Origin: CAVOAK01 sp963664465
Lineage (GTDB): Bacteria; Pseudomonadota; Alphaproteobacteria; UBA8366; CAVOAK01
DNA: 64,000 bases
Direction: 5' to 3'
Assembly (NCBI GenBank): GCA_963664465.2
Contig: CAXXSU010000016.1
Location: 106,069-170,068, forward strand
The notes beneath the pieces are model-generated. The model was given only the letters and a program-made list of their open reading frames with translations, was not told the DNA's origin and did no database searches. Each line of letters begins with the position of its first letter. Position 1 is the first letter of the stretch. Positions 18,527 to 28,895 of the stretch are shown in pieces. Position numbers and translations under genes: made by a program.

Positions 18527-20124
18527 CCCGCATTATTCACGCTTGGCGGCCGATTTGAGCGAGGCGAGCGGTATCGGCCGGGTTGACGGCGGCTTTCGGG
18601 GCGGGTTTTCGTTACGGGTTGGAGATTGACGTTCGAGGTTCATCCGGCGGCACGCGCCGCTAGGATCAGGGGCCTTGTGCGGCGATGGAGGCGGCCATCG
18701 CGATCAGGGCGTTGCGATATGGGTAGGCCGAGGGCAGGGCGATCTTGATGCGAGTGTTGAGCTCCTCGATGCGCACGGCGATCTTGAGGAATGCCCGTCG
18801 TAGCGTCTCGAACGTCGCGGTGCGCCACGGCGAGCGGCGGGGCGCGGTCCGGCGCAACTGATGCAGCAGCCAATAGGCGGCGGTGTGCAGGAACAGCCGG
18901 AACTGGTTGGCTTCCCATCGGTGACACGAGGTGCGGTCGGATTTGGTGTAGAGCTTGTGCTCCTTGATCATGTTTTCCATCCGGCCACGGGCGCAATAGA
19001 CCCTCTCGTAGAGCAATTTGGCGCGGCCCGGCAGGTTGGTGACGACGAAGCGGACATCCGTCCCCCTTGCGGTGGCCTCGACGCGGGCAACGACCTTGCG
19101 CTCGCGTGACCAGCTTTTGGCCTGGTAGCCGGTCTGGAAGAAACGGCGCACCTTGTCCTTGCCTGATTGCACCCGGCGCAGCGCCGCGTCCTCGCACCAC
19201 GGCTGGCCGATCTCGCTCAGCCGGGCGTTGCCGGGAAGCCCGAGAATGTAGCCGTGGCCCTGATCCTCCAGCAGGTCCATGACCTCGGGCGTGCCGTAAT
19301 GGCCGTCGCCACGCACCGCGATCTCGACCCGGGGCCAATGGCGCCGGATGCGGCCGATGACGTGGCGCAAGACCCGCGCCGCCTCGTCACCAGATGGCCG
19401 CTTGCCCGGACGCAGCAGCGACAGCACCGGCTTGGCGGTCGCCGCGTCGAAGATGTGGATGGGCTGAAAGCAGTACTCGTCGTAATGGGCGTTGAACAGT
19501 GCCAGTTGCTGGCCGCCGTGGACGGCATCAGGGGTATCGTCAATGTCGAGCACGATGCGTTGGGGCACGCGCTCGAAGCTGTCGCAAAACAGATCGATCA
19601 TCGTCAGCCCCATGCGCGCCAGTTCGCGCCATGATGGGGCGTTCTCGAGCCTGGACAAGGTCGGCTGCGACATCAGATCGCGACCGCTCTCGGGCAGGCG
19701 ACCACAGGCCAGCTTGAACGCCGGATCGAAGCGCAGCACGTCGAGGTCGTCGCAATCCTCGTATCCGCAGGCGATGGCGAACATGCGCGCCCCGATCATG
19801 TCGGCGTATGAGTGGGTGGTGCTCGCTGGATCGCGCGCATCGGACAGGCAACCGGCTAGGCGCGCGGCAAGGCCGAGACGCTTCTCGATCTCGCGCAGCA
19901 CCAGCACGCCGCCGTCCGACGACAGCCGGCCGCCGGCGAACCGGACGCACAGTTCCTTGTTCTCGACGGGTGACAGTCCGGGGAGATAGGCGGTAATCTC
20001 ATCCATGGTGAGCCGGGTTTCCCTGTTGCCGTATGGTCTTGGCCAGACACCAGAATCATACGGAATCTCAACAGTTTAATCCACGCTCACCACCTCTTTC
20101 ACGCCGTGCCGTGAATAATCCGGG
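18527..20124 (-). mobile_element. IS1380-family insertion sequence, copy 1
   Basis: A 1598-bp element with imperfect terminal inverted repeats (CCCGCATTATTCACG at the left, CGTGAATAATCCGGG at the right) flanked by a 4-bp target duplication CTAA (18523-18526 and 20125-20128). It carries one transposase gene reading leftward. It matches copy 2 (32573-34170) in length and, as far as I can see, in every base, in the opposite orientation. It sits between two divergent genes. Confidence 0.92.
18666..20006 (-). CDS. IS1380-family transposase (copy 1)
   Basis: A 446-residue DDE transposase. The motifs LDIDDTPDAVHGGQQ (first Asp), VRGDGHYGTPEVM (second Asp) and GRMENMIKEHKL (Glu) fit the IS1380 family catalytic triad. 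Intact and full length, with identical protein sequence to copy 2, so both copies are probably recent and could be active. Confidence 0.93.
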   Translation of the reverse strand: MDEITAYLPGLSPVENKELCVRFAGGRLSSDGGVLVLREIEKRLGLAARLAGCLSDARDPASTTHSYADMIGARMFAIACGYEDCDDLDVLRFDPAFKLACGRLPESGRDLMSQPTLSRLENAPSWRELARMGLTMIDLFCDSFERVPQRIVLDIDDTPDAVHGGQQLALFNAHYDEYCFQPIHIFDAATAKPVLSLLRPGKRPSGDEAARVLRHVIGRIRRHWPRVEIAVRGDGHYGTPEVMDLLEDQGHGYILGLPGNARLSEIGQPWCEDAALRRVQSGKDKVRRFFQTGYQAKSWSRERKVVARVEATARGTDVRFVVTNLPGRAKLLYERVYCARGRMENMIKEHKLYTKSDRTSCHRWEANQFRLFLHTAAYWLLHQLRRTAPRRSPWRTATFETLRRAFLKIAVRIEELNTRIKIALPSAYPYRNALIAMAASIAAQGP

Positions 20125-20194
20125 CTAACACGGAATCGGTTGGACATTCCACCGGCTCGCGTCATAGTGAGCGGCGATCTGCGGGGAGGGCAGT

Positions 20195-21001
20195 ATGAGC
20201 AATTCTACAGCACCGACAGCAGCTGATCTTGCGCCAAGGGAGCTCCGCCGGCGCATAAGATCGGGTGACCATAAAACCACAACCGCCGGACACGCGCTCG
20301 GCCATCTGCAGGGCAACTTGGTAATACTACCGGCAGACTGGGCGCTTGATTTCGCGGTATTCTGCCAGCGTAATCCAAAGCCCTGTCCACTGTTGGCTAT
20401 TTCCGACCGTGGCACTCCGGTGCTGCCGTCGTTGGGTGACGATCTCGACTTGCGCACCGACTTGCCGAAGTATCGAATTTGGGAACATGGCGTGTTGGTG
20501 TCGGAAGTGCACGACATCAGCGATATCTGGCGCGGCGATTTCGTCGCCTTTGTGATTGGCTGTTCCTTTTCCTTCGAAGAGGCACTTATGGACAACGGAC
20601 TGGGTGTGCGGCACATCGAGGAGGGCAGCGAAGGCTCCATGTACATCACCAACCTTGCGACCAAGAAGGCAGGACCCTTTGAGGGTTCTCTAGTCGTGTC
20701 GATGCGGCCATATCTTGAGGCCGATGCCATCCGCGCGGTTGAAATTACCGGACGGTTTCCCTTGGCCCATGGCGCCCCTGTCCATTTGGGAGACCCATCG
20801 AGGATTGGTGTGAAAGATCTCTCGGCACCCGATTTCGGCGTGGCTGTGACCTTTAAGACAGGCGAGATACCCGTGTTTTGGGCTTGTGGGGTAACGCCAC
20901 AAGTTGTCGTAACAAAGGCAAAACCGCCGATCTGCATTACCCATGCGCCAGGGCACATGGTTGTAACTGACTTGCCAAGCAAAGGGTCCGCTGCCGCATA
21001 A
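20195..21001 (+). CDS. DUF1445 / D-glutamate cyclase-like putative hydro-lyase
   Basis: A 268-residue protein of the YcsI/DUF1445 family. The conserved segments GHLQGNLVILP, DFVAFVIGCSFSFEEAL, NLATKKAGPFEGSLVVSMRP and ITHAPGHMVVTDL are family hallmarks. The mammalian member with this domain cyclises D-glutamate to 5-oxo-D-proline; bacterial members are mostly uncharacterised. A good GGGAGG site precedes the ATG. The next gene encodes a 5-oxoprolinase-type enzyme, which supports a role in 5-oxoproline or D-glutamate metabolism (inference). Confidence 0.85.
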   Translation: MSNSTAPTAADLAPRELRRRIRSGDHKTTTAGHALGHLQGNLVILPADWALDFAVFCQRNPKPCPLLAISDRGTPVLPSLGDDLDLRTDLPKYRIWEHGVLVSEVHDISDIWRGDFVAFVIGCSFSFEEALMDNGLGVRHIEEGSEGSMYITNLATKKAGPFEGSLVVSMRPYLEADAIRAVEITGRFPLAHGAPVHLGDPSRIGVKDLSAPDFGVAVTFKTGEIPVFWACGVTPQVVVTKAKPPICITHAPGHMVVTDLPSKGSAAA

Positions 21002-21307
21002 GGCGCACACAGGAGTGGCTCGCGCCGGGTTGCTCCAACACTTGATCCGAAATGACTGTACGTGCGTCGAATGCGTACCGTACGTGTTTGCTCCCAATAA
21101 ACTGAAAAACTGAGCGTTTTAGTCCTGACTCTGATGGCATGTGAGGCTCCCCTCAGGGATATTATTGGTGCCAATGTGTCTGCATCGACCTTGATGTGAA
21201 CAGCATATTGAGTGCAGCACTATTGTGTTGTATTCGCTACATCTGGCGGGCACATTGGAATCTAATGCTTTGAATTTAACGAAGAAAACCTTCTACGAGC
21301 TGTTCGG
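21002..21307 (+). other. Intergenic region upstream of the oxoprolinase gene
   Basis: About 300 bp with no convincing gene. It contains GTACG-rich stretches (21059-21083) and, close to the next gene, a weak promoter-like pair TTGAGT / TATTCG with 17-nt spacing (about 21208-21236). Nothing else stands out. Confidence 0.4.
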
Positions 21308-24300
21308 ATGCAAGACAAGACATCGATAGATTCGGAGGCGTCCAGCGGTCTTTGGCAGTTCTGGGTCGATCGAGGCGGAACTTTCACCGATATCGTTGCG
21401 CGCCGTCCGGATGGCGGGCTTGAGACGCACAAGCTGTTGTCGGAAAATCCCGAGCATTACCAGGACGCCGCGGCCCAAGGGATTCGAGAGCTTCTGCGCT
21501 TGCCGCCCGACCAAGCGATACCGGCGGAGCGCATCGACTCAATCAAGATGGGGACGACCGTAGCAACCAACGCGCTGCTCGAGCGCAAGGGTGAGCGCAC
21601 TCTACTTTGCACGACCAGAGGGTTTCGTGATGCCCTCAGGATCGCCTACCAAAACAGACCCCGCCTGTTTGACCTTCATATCGTCCGTCCGGAGCTGCTC
21701 TATGACCGGGTCGAAGAAATCGACGAGCGGGTGTCGGCCCATGGCAAGATCGTGGATGAACTCGATGTCGAGAATACGCGCAAGAAGCTCTCCGAGGCCT
21801 ATGCAGATGGCATCCGATCGGTCGCAATCGTCTTCATGCACGGCTATCGCTATCCCGACCATGAATTGAGGGTCGCCGAACTTGCACGCGAGATCGGCTT
21901 TACCCAGGTATCGACAAGCTTCGAGACGAGCCCGTTGATGAAGCTGGTGAGCCGGGGCGACACCACCGTCGTCGACGCATACCTATCGCCAATTCTGCGC
22001 GGCTATGTGGACCAGGTTGCTGAACTGGTCGGTGACGTTCGCTTGATGTTTATGCAATCAAACGGTGGACTTACGGATGCGCGGATGTTTCAGGGCAAGG
22101 ACGCCATTTTAAGCGGTCCTGCCGGAGGCATCGTCGGCGGCGTGGAAACTAGCGGGCTCGCGGGATTTGACAGCATCATTACCTTTGACATGGGCGGCAC
22201 ATCGACCGATGTCGCGCATTTCAACGGCGAGTACGAGCGGGCCTTCGAGACGCTGGTCGCGGGCGTCCGCATGCGGGCGCCGATGATGCTTATTCATACG
22301 GTCGCTGCCGGTGGCGGATCGATGTGCGTGTTCGACGGTTCGCGCTATCGCGTCGGACCAGAGTCAGCAGGCGCAAATCCCGGGCCTGCCTGTTATCGTC
22401 GGGGCGGCCCGCTTACCGTTACCGACTGCAATGTCATGCTCGGTAAACTGCAGCCGGAATTCTTCCCCCATGTCTTCGGCGGCGACCAGAAGCAAACGCT
22501 CGATGCCGATGTTGTGCGCGAAAAGTTCGTGGAGTTGGGCGATCAAATTCAGGAGAAGACCGGCGACGACCGGCTGCCGGTAGAAGTCGCCGACGGGTTT
22601 CTCAAGATTGCCGTGGAAAACATGGCCAACGCCATAAAGAGGATATCCGTGCAACGCGGCTACGACGTCACCGAGTATGCACTGTGCTGCTTTGGCGGCG
22701 CTGGCGGACAGCATGCCTGTCTTGTTGCCGACGCGTTGGGAATGAAAAAAGTCATCATCCATCCGTTGGCGGGTGTCCTTTCGGCATATGGCATGGGCCT
22801 TGCCGATATCAGGGCAATGCGTGAAAAGGCCATCGAGGCCAAGCTTTCGGAAGGTGTGGTCAGAGAGGTCGAGTCGATCCTCGACACGCTTGTCGAGGCG
22901 GCCAGTGACCAAGTCCTGGCGCAGGGTGTCGACAAGACACGCCTGACCATCGTCCGAAAGGTCCATCTGCGCTACGAGGGCACTGACACGGCGCTTGAAG
23001 TCGAATTTGGCGTTCCGAAGGCGATGGTTGACGCCTTCGAGACGGCGTATCGCCAGCGCTATGGCTTTACCATGCCCGAAAAGCCATTCATCGTCGAAGC
23101 CGCAGCTGCCGAGGTCATCGGCAAAACCGCCGACGTCGCCGACGATTCGGTGGCTGCTGCGCGAGTGGATGGCGCACCTGAAGCGCTGGCGACCGTTCAA
23201 AGTTACATGGACGCGGAGTTGCGATCGACGCCCGTTTTCGACCGTGACGCGCTGCTTGCAGGCGACACCGTCGATGGCCCGGCGATCATACGCGAAGCCA
23301 CAGCGACGACGATCGTCGAGCCGGGCTGGCGTGCCGAACTCACGGAAAAGCGTCATCTGGTCTTGACGCGGGTCGTGGCCCGGCCGAGCCGTGAGGCGAT
23401 CGGTACTTCGGTCGATCCTGTCATGCTCGAAGTATTCAACAACTTGTTCATGTCGATCGCCGAGCAGATGGGGCTTACGCTCCAGAACACCTCTTACTCA
23501 GTCAATATCAAGGAGCGCCTTGATTTCTCCTGTGCCGTGTTCGACGCGTCAGGCGACCTGGTCGCAAATGCACCGCACATCCCTGTCCATCTGGGTTCGA
23601 TGAGCGAAAGCGTGCGGACTGTTATTCGCGAAAACCAGGGCGAGATGGTGCCCGGCGACGTGTTCGCACTGAACACCCCCTACAATGGCGGTACGCACCT
23701 GCCGGATGTGACCGTCATAACGCCGGTTTTCGATAACGCCGACCAAACCATCCTGTTCTACGTCGGCAGCCGAGGCCATCACGCGGAGCTCGGTGGGACG
23801 ACGCCGGGCTCGATGCCTCCAGACAGCACGAGTATCGATGAGGAAGGCATATTGATCGACAATTTCAGGTTGGTCGAGGCGGGGGAATTTCGCGAACGAG
23901 CGTTCGTCGAGCTGCTCGAGGCCGGCCCATATCCGTCGCGCAACGTCGTTCAGAATATCGCCGACATCAAAGCCCAGATTGCAGCCAACGAGAAGGGGGT
24001 CCAGGAACTCCGGCGCATGGTTGGTCACTTCGGGCTCGATGTGGTTCACGCCTACATGCGGCACGTTCAGGATAATGCGGAGGAGTGCGTGCGCCGCGTC
24101 ATCGACACCCTTTCCGATGGCCAGTTTGCGTACACGCTTGACGACGGCAGCGTCATCGACGTGCAAATCTCTATTGATCGTCAGGAGAGGAACGCAACGA
24201 TCGACTTCACCAATACGAGTATGCAACAGGAGACGAATTTCAATGCACCGTCTGCTGTCTGCCGCGCAGCGGTGATGTATGTATTCCGCACGCTGGTAAG

Positions 24301-24997
24301 CGATGACATTCCGCTTAACGAGGGCTGTCTCAAGCCACTCAACATCGTCATTCCAAATGGCTCCATGTTGGCGCCGCAATATCCGGCCGCCGTCGTCGCC
24401 GGCAACGTCGAAACCTGCCAAGTCATAACCGATACGTTATTCGGCGCTTTGGGTGTTATGGCGGCCTCGCAAGGCACCATGAACAATGTCACCTTCGGCA
24501 ACGACCAATTTCAGTACTACGAAACCGTCTGCGGTGGATCTGGGGCCGGTCCGGACTTCGACGGAACGGACGCTGTGCACACCCATATGACCAACACGCG
24601 TCTGACCGATCCGGAAATCCTGGAATGGCGGTTCCCGGTGATGCTCGATCGCTTTGAAATTCGTCGGGACAGCGGCGGTCGAGGCGCCCATCGAGGCGGC
24701 GATGGGGCGCTGCGGCGGCTCCGATTTCTAGAGGAAATGGACCTGAGCATCCTTTCCAACCATCGTCGCGTGCCACCCTATGGCTTGGCCGATGGTGAGC
24801 CTGGCGAGTGCGGTCGCAATTGGGTAGAGCGTTCAGATGGCACGGTTACGCCGATGACCGGCGCCGACCGTACGCACGTCCAACCCGGCGACGTATTTGT
24901 TCTGGAAACGCCGTCCGGTGGTGGTTACGGCACGCCTAAAGATACGGCGCAGCGCCGGGGAGAGACCAGAAGTTCGGCCAAGAGAGCAGCTGAGTGA
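21308..24997 (+). CDS. Fused hydantoinase A/B, 5-oxoprolinase-type
   Basis: A 1229-residue single-chain protein joining HyuA (about 1-690) and HyuB (about 697-1210), the layout of eukaryotic and some bacterial ATP-dependent 5-oxoprolinases. The N-terminus FWVDRGGTFTDIVARRPDG is the Hydant_A_N phosphate-binding signature; FDMGGTSTDVAHF is a second ATPase-like motif. The HyuB part includes DFSCAVFDASGDLVANAPH and PYNGGTHLPDV. It opens the 5-oxoproline or hydantoin ring with ATP. The GTPSGGGYG-like C-terminus is complete. Ribosome-binding site is weak. Neighbour DUF1445 protein could supply 5-oxo-D-proline. Confidence 0.92.
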   Translation: MQDKTSIDSEASSGLWQFWVDRGGTFTDIVARRPDGGLETHKLLSENPEHYQDAAAQGIRELLRLPPDQAIPAERIDSIKMGTTVATNALLERKGERTLLCTTRGFRDALRIAYQNRPRLFDLHIVRPELLYDRVEEIDERVSAHGKIVDELDVENTRKKLSEAYADGIRSVAIVFMHGYRYPDHELRVAELAREIGFTQVSTSFETSPLMKLVSRGDTTVVDAYLSPILRGYVDQVAELVGDVRLMFMQSNGGLTDARMFQGKDAILSGPAGGIVGGVETSGLAGFDSIITFDMGGTSTDVAHFNGEYERAFETLVAGVRMRAPMMLIHTVAAGGGSMCVFDGSRYRVGPESAGANPGPACYRRGGPLTVTDCNVMLGKLQPEFFPHVFGGDQKQTLDADVVREKFVELGDQIQEKTGDDRLPVEVADGFLKIAVENMANAIKRISVQRGYDVTEYALCCFGGAGGQHACLVADALGMKKVIIHPLAGVLSAYGMGLADIRAMREKAIEAKLSEGVVREVESILDTLVEAASDQVLAQGVDKTRLTIVRKVHLRYEGTDTALEVEFGVPKAMVDAFETAYRQRYGFTMPEKPFIVEAAAAEVIGKTADVADDSVAAARVDGAPEALATVQSYMDAELRSTPVFDRDALLAGDTVDGPAIIREATATTIVEPGWRAELTEKRHLVLTRVVARPSREAIGTSVDPVMLEVFNNLFMSIAEQMGLTLQNTSYSVNIKERLDFSCAVFDASGDLVANAPHIPVHLGSMSESVRTVIRENQGEMVPGDVFALNTPYNGGTHLPDVTVITPVFDNADQTILFYVGSRGHHAELGGTTPGSMPPDSTSIDEEGILIDNFRLVEAGEFRERAFVELLEAGPYPSRNVVQNIADIKAQIAANEKGVQELRRMVGHFGLDVVHAYMRHVQDNAEECVRRVIDTLSDGQFAYTLDDGSVIDVQISIDRQERNATIDFTNTSMQQETNFNAPSAVCRAAVMYVFRTLVSDDIPLNEGCLKPLNIVIPNGSMLAPQYPAAVVAGNVETCQVITDTLFGALGVMAASQGTMNNVTFGNDQFQYYETVCGGSGAGPDFDGTDAVHTHMTNTRLTDPEILEWRFPVMLDRFEIRRDSGGRGAHRGGDGALRRLRFLEEMDLSILSNHRRVPPYGLADGEPGECGRNWVERSDGTVTPMTGADRTHVQPGDVFVLETPSGGGYGTPKDTAQRRGETRSSAKRAAE

Positions 24998-25037
24998 CTG
25001 AACTTAGATTACCGATCGGCAGAATGCCCAAACGACT

Positions 25038-25235
25038 TTAAGTTTCTGCACTATCGTCGTCGAACGGTGGGCATTCGCCATTCGCATCAAGCTCCAAATG
25101 AGTCGCTACATGTTCGTAGTTGCGTGCGCTGACTTCCATCTGACCCGAAAGCGCGGGCGTCTGCTGTCCGACTTGGCGAAAGAACTTCGCCGCGTTTCGA
25201 AGCAGTTTCACTGCCTGCTCTGCACTCGTCGCCAT
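25038..25235 (-). CDS. Small conserved-looking hypothetical protein
   Basis: A 65-residue, mostly helical protein of unknown function with no membrane segment. The ATG is preceded by GGGAGG at good spacing on the minus strand, which argues that it is translated. It faces the AsmA gene divergently and converges with the oxoprolinase gene. Confidence 0.6.
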   Translation of the reverse strand: MATSAEQAVKLLRNAAKFFRQVGQQTPALSGQMEVSARNYEHVATHLELDANGECPPFDDDSAET

Positions 25236-25460
25236 ACGCTGCCTCCCTCTGTCTTCAGCTCGAACGCCTTGGTGCCGCGTCGCTAAATTCCAACTCGTCG
25301 ACTTGCGACTTGTGCTCAGCGCTTAGGGTTGTCTTGAAATGGCTTGTGTTGTCCTAACCGAGCGACCCGGCTTGCGCAAGAGGCCTCGAAACGCGCATTG
25401 TCTTCCATGCTGTAATGGCCACGACGCCTATCGAAGGACCACCGCCAAGGAGCCTCGGCC

Positions 25461-28400
25461 TTGCGTAAGCTGCTAGTAGGATTTGCCGGCCTGATTGTCC
25501 TATTGGTCGCGGCAGCGTTGATTGCGCCGGGGTTCATTGATTGGAACGGCTACAAGGGCCGGATCACAGCGGCAATTGAGGACGCCACGGGCCTGTCGCT
25601 TGCGATCGATGGCGACATCGCGCTGGCAATTTTGCCCAGCCCCATGTTTGCTGTCTCGGGCTTACGTGTGGTTGGCGCCGGCGAGAGAAAGCTGTTGCGC
25701 GTAGGGGAGTTGCGCGTTCGAGTAGGTGTCGCCGGATTGCTCGAGCGCCGCATCGAGGTCGCCAGTGTTACACTGGTAGAACCCGTGATCAGTCTTCAAG
25801 TCGGAGAAGACGGTTCGTCGAACTGGGAGCTTTCCCTATTGTCCGGCGACGATGGCGGGGGACAAGCGGCTACCACCGATAGTTCTGGCTCGACAGGATC
25901 AGACTTTGACATCTCCCTTACCAACCTTCGCATAGAAGACGGGTCGATTCACTATCGCGATGCGGCGGGCGGAATCGAAGAGCGGGTCGAGGACATCGAG
26001 GCCATGGTATCGGCGGCCTCGATGGACGGTCCGTTCACAGTCGACGCAAATGTCACGCTGCGCGGCCAACGTCTGGCGATAACTCTCAACACCGGTCGCA
26101 TCGAGCCCGACCAACCAATATCGTTGGAGCTCTCGGTCGAAACCGCCGAGCCGCGGACCGCCGTGCAGTTTGGGGGCACACTTAGCGAACTCACGGATAT
26201 CGGTCGGCTTGAAGGCAAACTTCGAATAAGCGGCGCCAACGCGGGCCTTCTGCTCGCTAAACACACCACCATCACGCCATCGCAGCTCCTTTTGGGTGAC
26301 TATTCGCTGGAAGCCTCGATATCGGCGGCGCGCGACGGGATCGCACTCAACGATGCGTCGATTCAACATGGCGAAACGCGAGCAACTGGAGCAATCTTCG
26401 CGCGCTTTGGTGATCAGATTCAAGCGGACATTGCGATCAATATTGCAAGTTTGAATCTCGACGCGTTATTGCGAAAGGCGTCTGCAGCACCAGCTTCCAC
26501 TTCCGACAGCGCAAGTTCTACGGCTGCGGGCTCGAATAGCGCTGCCAGCGAACAAGGGTCGGGCGATCAGGTGGCCGCCGAGCAACTGTTCGAGTTGCCG
26601 GCCAATCTGCATGTAAGCCTCGATCTGCAGGCGCAGGTGGTGCAGTTTCGTTCCGGCATAATTCGCGAGGCGATTCTCCGAGCGATCCTTAGCAATGGCA
26701 GCATCGCTGTCGAACAAGCCAGTGCACTGTTGCCTGGCGCGTCGGATGTGACGCTTTCGGGATTCGTGCAGCCGGTTGAAGGAAAGCCGCAGTTCGATGG
26801 AGAGTTGACCGTCACATCCGACAACCTGCGGGGTATCTTCGACTGGCTTGAGATCGCCCCCGGTTCGCTCCCGCCAGACCGGCTGCGCAACTTCTCCTAT
26901 GTTAGTCAGCTGAAGGCAACGCCGGAGGCTTTGGAACTAACGGATTTCAAGGTCGAGTTGGACGCGAGCAAGGTTACGGGAGGTTTGGCCGTCGCGTTCC
27001 GCGAACGGCCGGCCTTTGGTCTTCGCGTCGACATAGACAAGCTCAATCTCGACCCTTATCTGCAGCGGCCAGCCGCGGGCGGTAAGCAGGCCAAAACGCC
27101 ATCCTCATCAGAGGGGCAGCAGCCCGCGGCGGTGGCGTCGGCTTCGGATGCGTCGGCCGACCTCGGGCCACTGGCGATCCTCAATGACTTCGACGCCAAC
27201 ATCGATGCGCGTGTCGAGCGGCTCAGCGTTCGCGACATGGTGGTCGAGAAGCTTCATGTCGACATGTCGCTAGTTGGTGGAAAGCTGACACTTCACGAGG
27301 CAAGCGTTGGCGGGATCGCAGGCGTCACGGCGTGGATCAGTGGTGAAGTAGATGGAATTGCGAAGCGCCCGACTGCCGCATTGGCATTTTCGGCAAGCAG
27401 TCGCGATGTGGAAAAACTTGGCCGCGTCGTAGGGGTGGAATTTCGTCTGCCGCGCGGAACAAAGCGTAGCGTCGCCGTAAACGGCCAGCTAAATGGTGGA
27501 TTGTCGGACATGACCGTTGAGGTCACCGTCGACTTGCTGGGCGCGAAGGTCGGTCTCGATGGAAAATTCAAGGATATTCTTGTCAACCCAACCTATGACA
27601 TTGGTTTGACGCTCGATCATCCGGACCTGGCCGATGCAATGCGGCTGGTCGCTCCAGACTACAAGCCGGCAGCAACGAATTTGGGCCCGCTCGCAATCAG
27701 TCTTCGTGCCGCTGGGACGCTTGCGTCCGTAAGGCTGACGGAATTGACCGGGAACGCCGGCCCGATTGCGCTTCGGGGAAATGCCAGCGTTGAGCTTGGC
27801 GGGTCGCGGCCGAATATTAAGGCCGAACTGGCGACCAGCGAAATACTTTTGGACCTCCTACTGCCAGTTGCCGATCCATCCCCTGCGCGTTCGTCGAGAC
27901 GGCAATCGGCGGCGGCTTCGGCTGCTTCGGGCACAAAGTCCGCCACAGCCGCAAAAAAGGGCGCACCGCCTTCGGCGGGCCTGTTTCCGAATGTCGACGT
28001 GGAGCTCACTGGGCGCATGGCTGCACTGACGATGTCTCGTATTCAACTGGAAGATCCGCAATTCCACCTTCTTCTCAAGGACGGCAAGCTCAACATCGAT
28101 CGATTCACCGCTAAGGCGTTTGGCGGATCGCTCGCATCGGCGATTACAATTGATGGGAATCATGTGGACCCGCGAATTGCATCGAGCGTTGTTGCCACAG
28201 ATGTGCAATTGCGTACCTTGATGAACGCGTTCGGCGATTTCGATCGTGCTGAGGGAGCCATTTCCACCAACGTCGAATTTACCGCTGAGGGTCTCAGCCA
28301 GGAGCAGATGATCGCCACCTTGAACGGAAAGGGCTCCGTTTCCGGGAAAGTTCGCGTGCTTGCGACTGAGGAAGAAAAGGCCGCCGTAGCAGCGGGTAGC

Positions 28401-28895
28401 CTTATCGGCGCACTGCTTGGCAGCAGGGTCCGCGAGATCCGCCCATTTACCGATATCGTCAGCGTGCTCGTGGAATCCTTTGGTAGTCGGTTTGCGACAT
28501 TGAGCGGTGACTACACGATTGCGAATGGGGTCGTGCGCACCGAGGCGGCCGTCCTCGATGGCGGGTCGGCGCGCGCGGTGACCCGCGGTTCGGCAGATCT
28601 ACCGGCTTGGAAAATCAATTCTGTGACAGCCGTCTACAAGGGCGAAGGAACCGAGCCGTTTGTAACGGCGACCCTAACGGGTCCGCTGGACGCGCCCGAT
28701 ATCAAGTTTGGCGGCAATGCCCTGAAACCTGGTGGAGCGGCCACTCAGGTTAATCCACTGGAAAAGTTGCTGCCGGGATTGCTTGGCGGCACCAAGCCTC
28801 AATCGACCGAAAATCCGCAGTCCGGCCAATCGCAGCAGAAATTGAAGCCGGAGGACCTGCTGAAAAGTTTGCTGAAAGGATTTGGCGGCGGTTAG
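25461..28895 (+). CDS. AsmA family protein
   Basis: A 1144-residue envelope protein of the AsmA/TamB-like class, which bridges inner and outer membrane and is linked to lipid transport. An N-terminal anchor (about 4-23) is followed by an IDWNGYKGRI segment typical of the AsmA N-domain, a long beta-rich middle with two Ala/Ser/Gly-rich linkers (about 330-370 and 530-570, and another near 810), and the AsmA C-domain (about 860-1080). The start is TTG, 8 nt after AAGGAG; no ATG fits as well. The C-terminus is Gln/Lys-rich. Confidence 0.88.
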   Translation: MRKLLVGFAGLIVLLVAAALIAPGFIDWNGYKGRITAAIEDATGLSLAIDGDIALAILPSPMFAVSGLRVVGAGERKLLRVGELRVRVGVAGLLERRIEVASVTLVEPVISLQVGEDGSSNWELSLLSGDDGGGQAATTDSSGSTGSDFDISLTNLRIEDGSIHYRDAAGGIEERVEDIEAMVSAASMDGPFTVDANVTLRGQRLAITLNTGRIEPDQPISLELSVETAEPRTAVQFGGTLSELTDIGRLEGKLRISGANAGLLLAKHTTITPSQLLLGDYSLEASISAARDGIALNDASIQHGETRATGAIFARFGDQIQADIAINIASLNLDALLRKASAAPASTSDSASSTAAGSNSAASEQGSGDQVAAEQLFELPANLHVSLDLQAQVVQFRSGIIREAILRAILSNGSIAVEQASALLPGASDVTLSGFVQPVEGKPQFDGELTVTSDNLRGIFDWLEIAPGSLPPDRLRNFSYVSQLKATPEALELTDFKVELDASKVTGGLAVAFRERPAFGLRVDIDKLNLDPYLQRPAAGGKQAKTPSSSEGQQPAAVASASDASADLGPLAILNDFDANIDARVERLSVRDMVVEKLHVDMSLVGGKLTLHEASVGGIAGVTAWISGEVDGIAKRPTAALAFSASSRDVEKLGRVVGVEFRLPRGTKRSVAVNGQLNGGLSDMTVEVTVDLLGAKVGLDGKFKDILVNPTYDIGLTLDHPDLADAMRLVAPDYKPAATNLGPLAISLRAAGTLASVRLTELTGNAGPIALRGNASVELGGSRPNIKAELATSEILLDLLLPVADPSPARSSRRQSAAASAASGTKSATAAKKGAPPSAGLFPNVDVELTGRMAALTMSRIQLEDPQFHLLLKDGKLNIDRFTAKAFGGSLASAITIDGNHVDPRIASSVVATDVQLRTLMNAFGDFDRAEGAISTNVEFTAEGLSQEQMIATLNGKGSVSGKVRVLATEEEKAAVAAGSLIGALLGSRVREIRPFTDIVSVLVESFGSRFATLSGDYTIANGVVRTEAAVLDGGSARAVTRGSADLPAWKINSVTAVYKGEGTEPFVTATLTGPLDAPDIKFGGNALKPGGAATQVNPLEKLLPGLLGGTKPQSTENPQSGQSQQKLKPEDLLKSLLKGFGGG

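Noticed and set aside
20125..21174. 349-codon minus-strand frame opposite the DUF1445 gene
   Set aside because: Antisense to a conserved family protein; the translation is rich in Ser/Arg/Pro and shows no motif.
22364..23356. Open frame of 330 codons on the minus strand inside the oxoprolinase gene
   Set aside because: It lies wholly opposite a strongly conserved HyuA-HyuB gene, has no recognisable domain and is explained by the high GC content.
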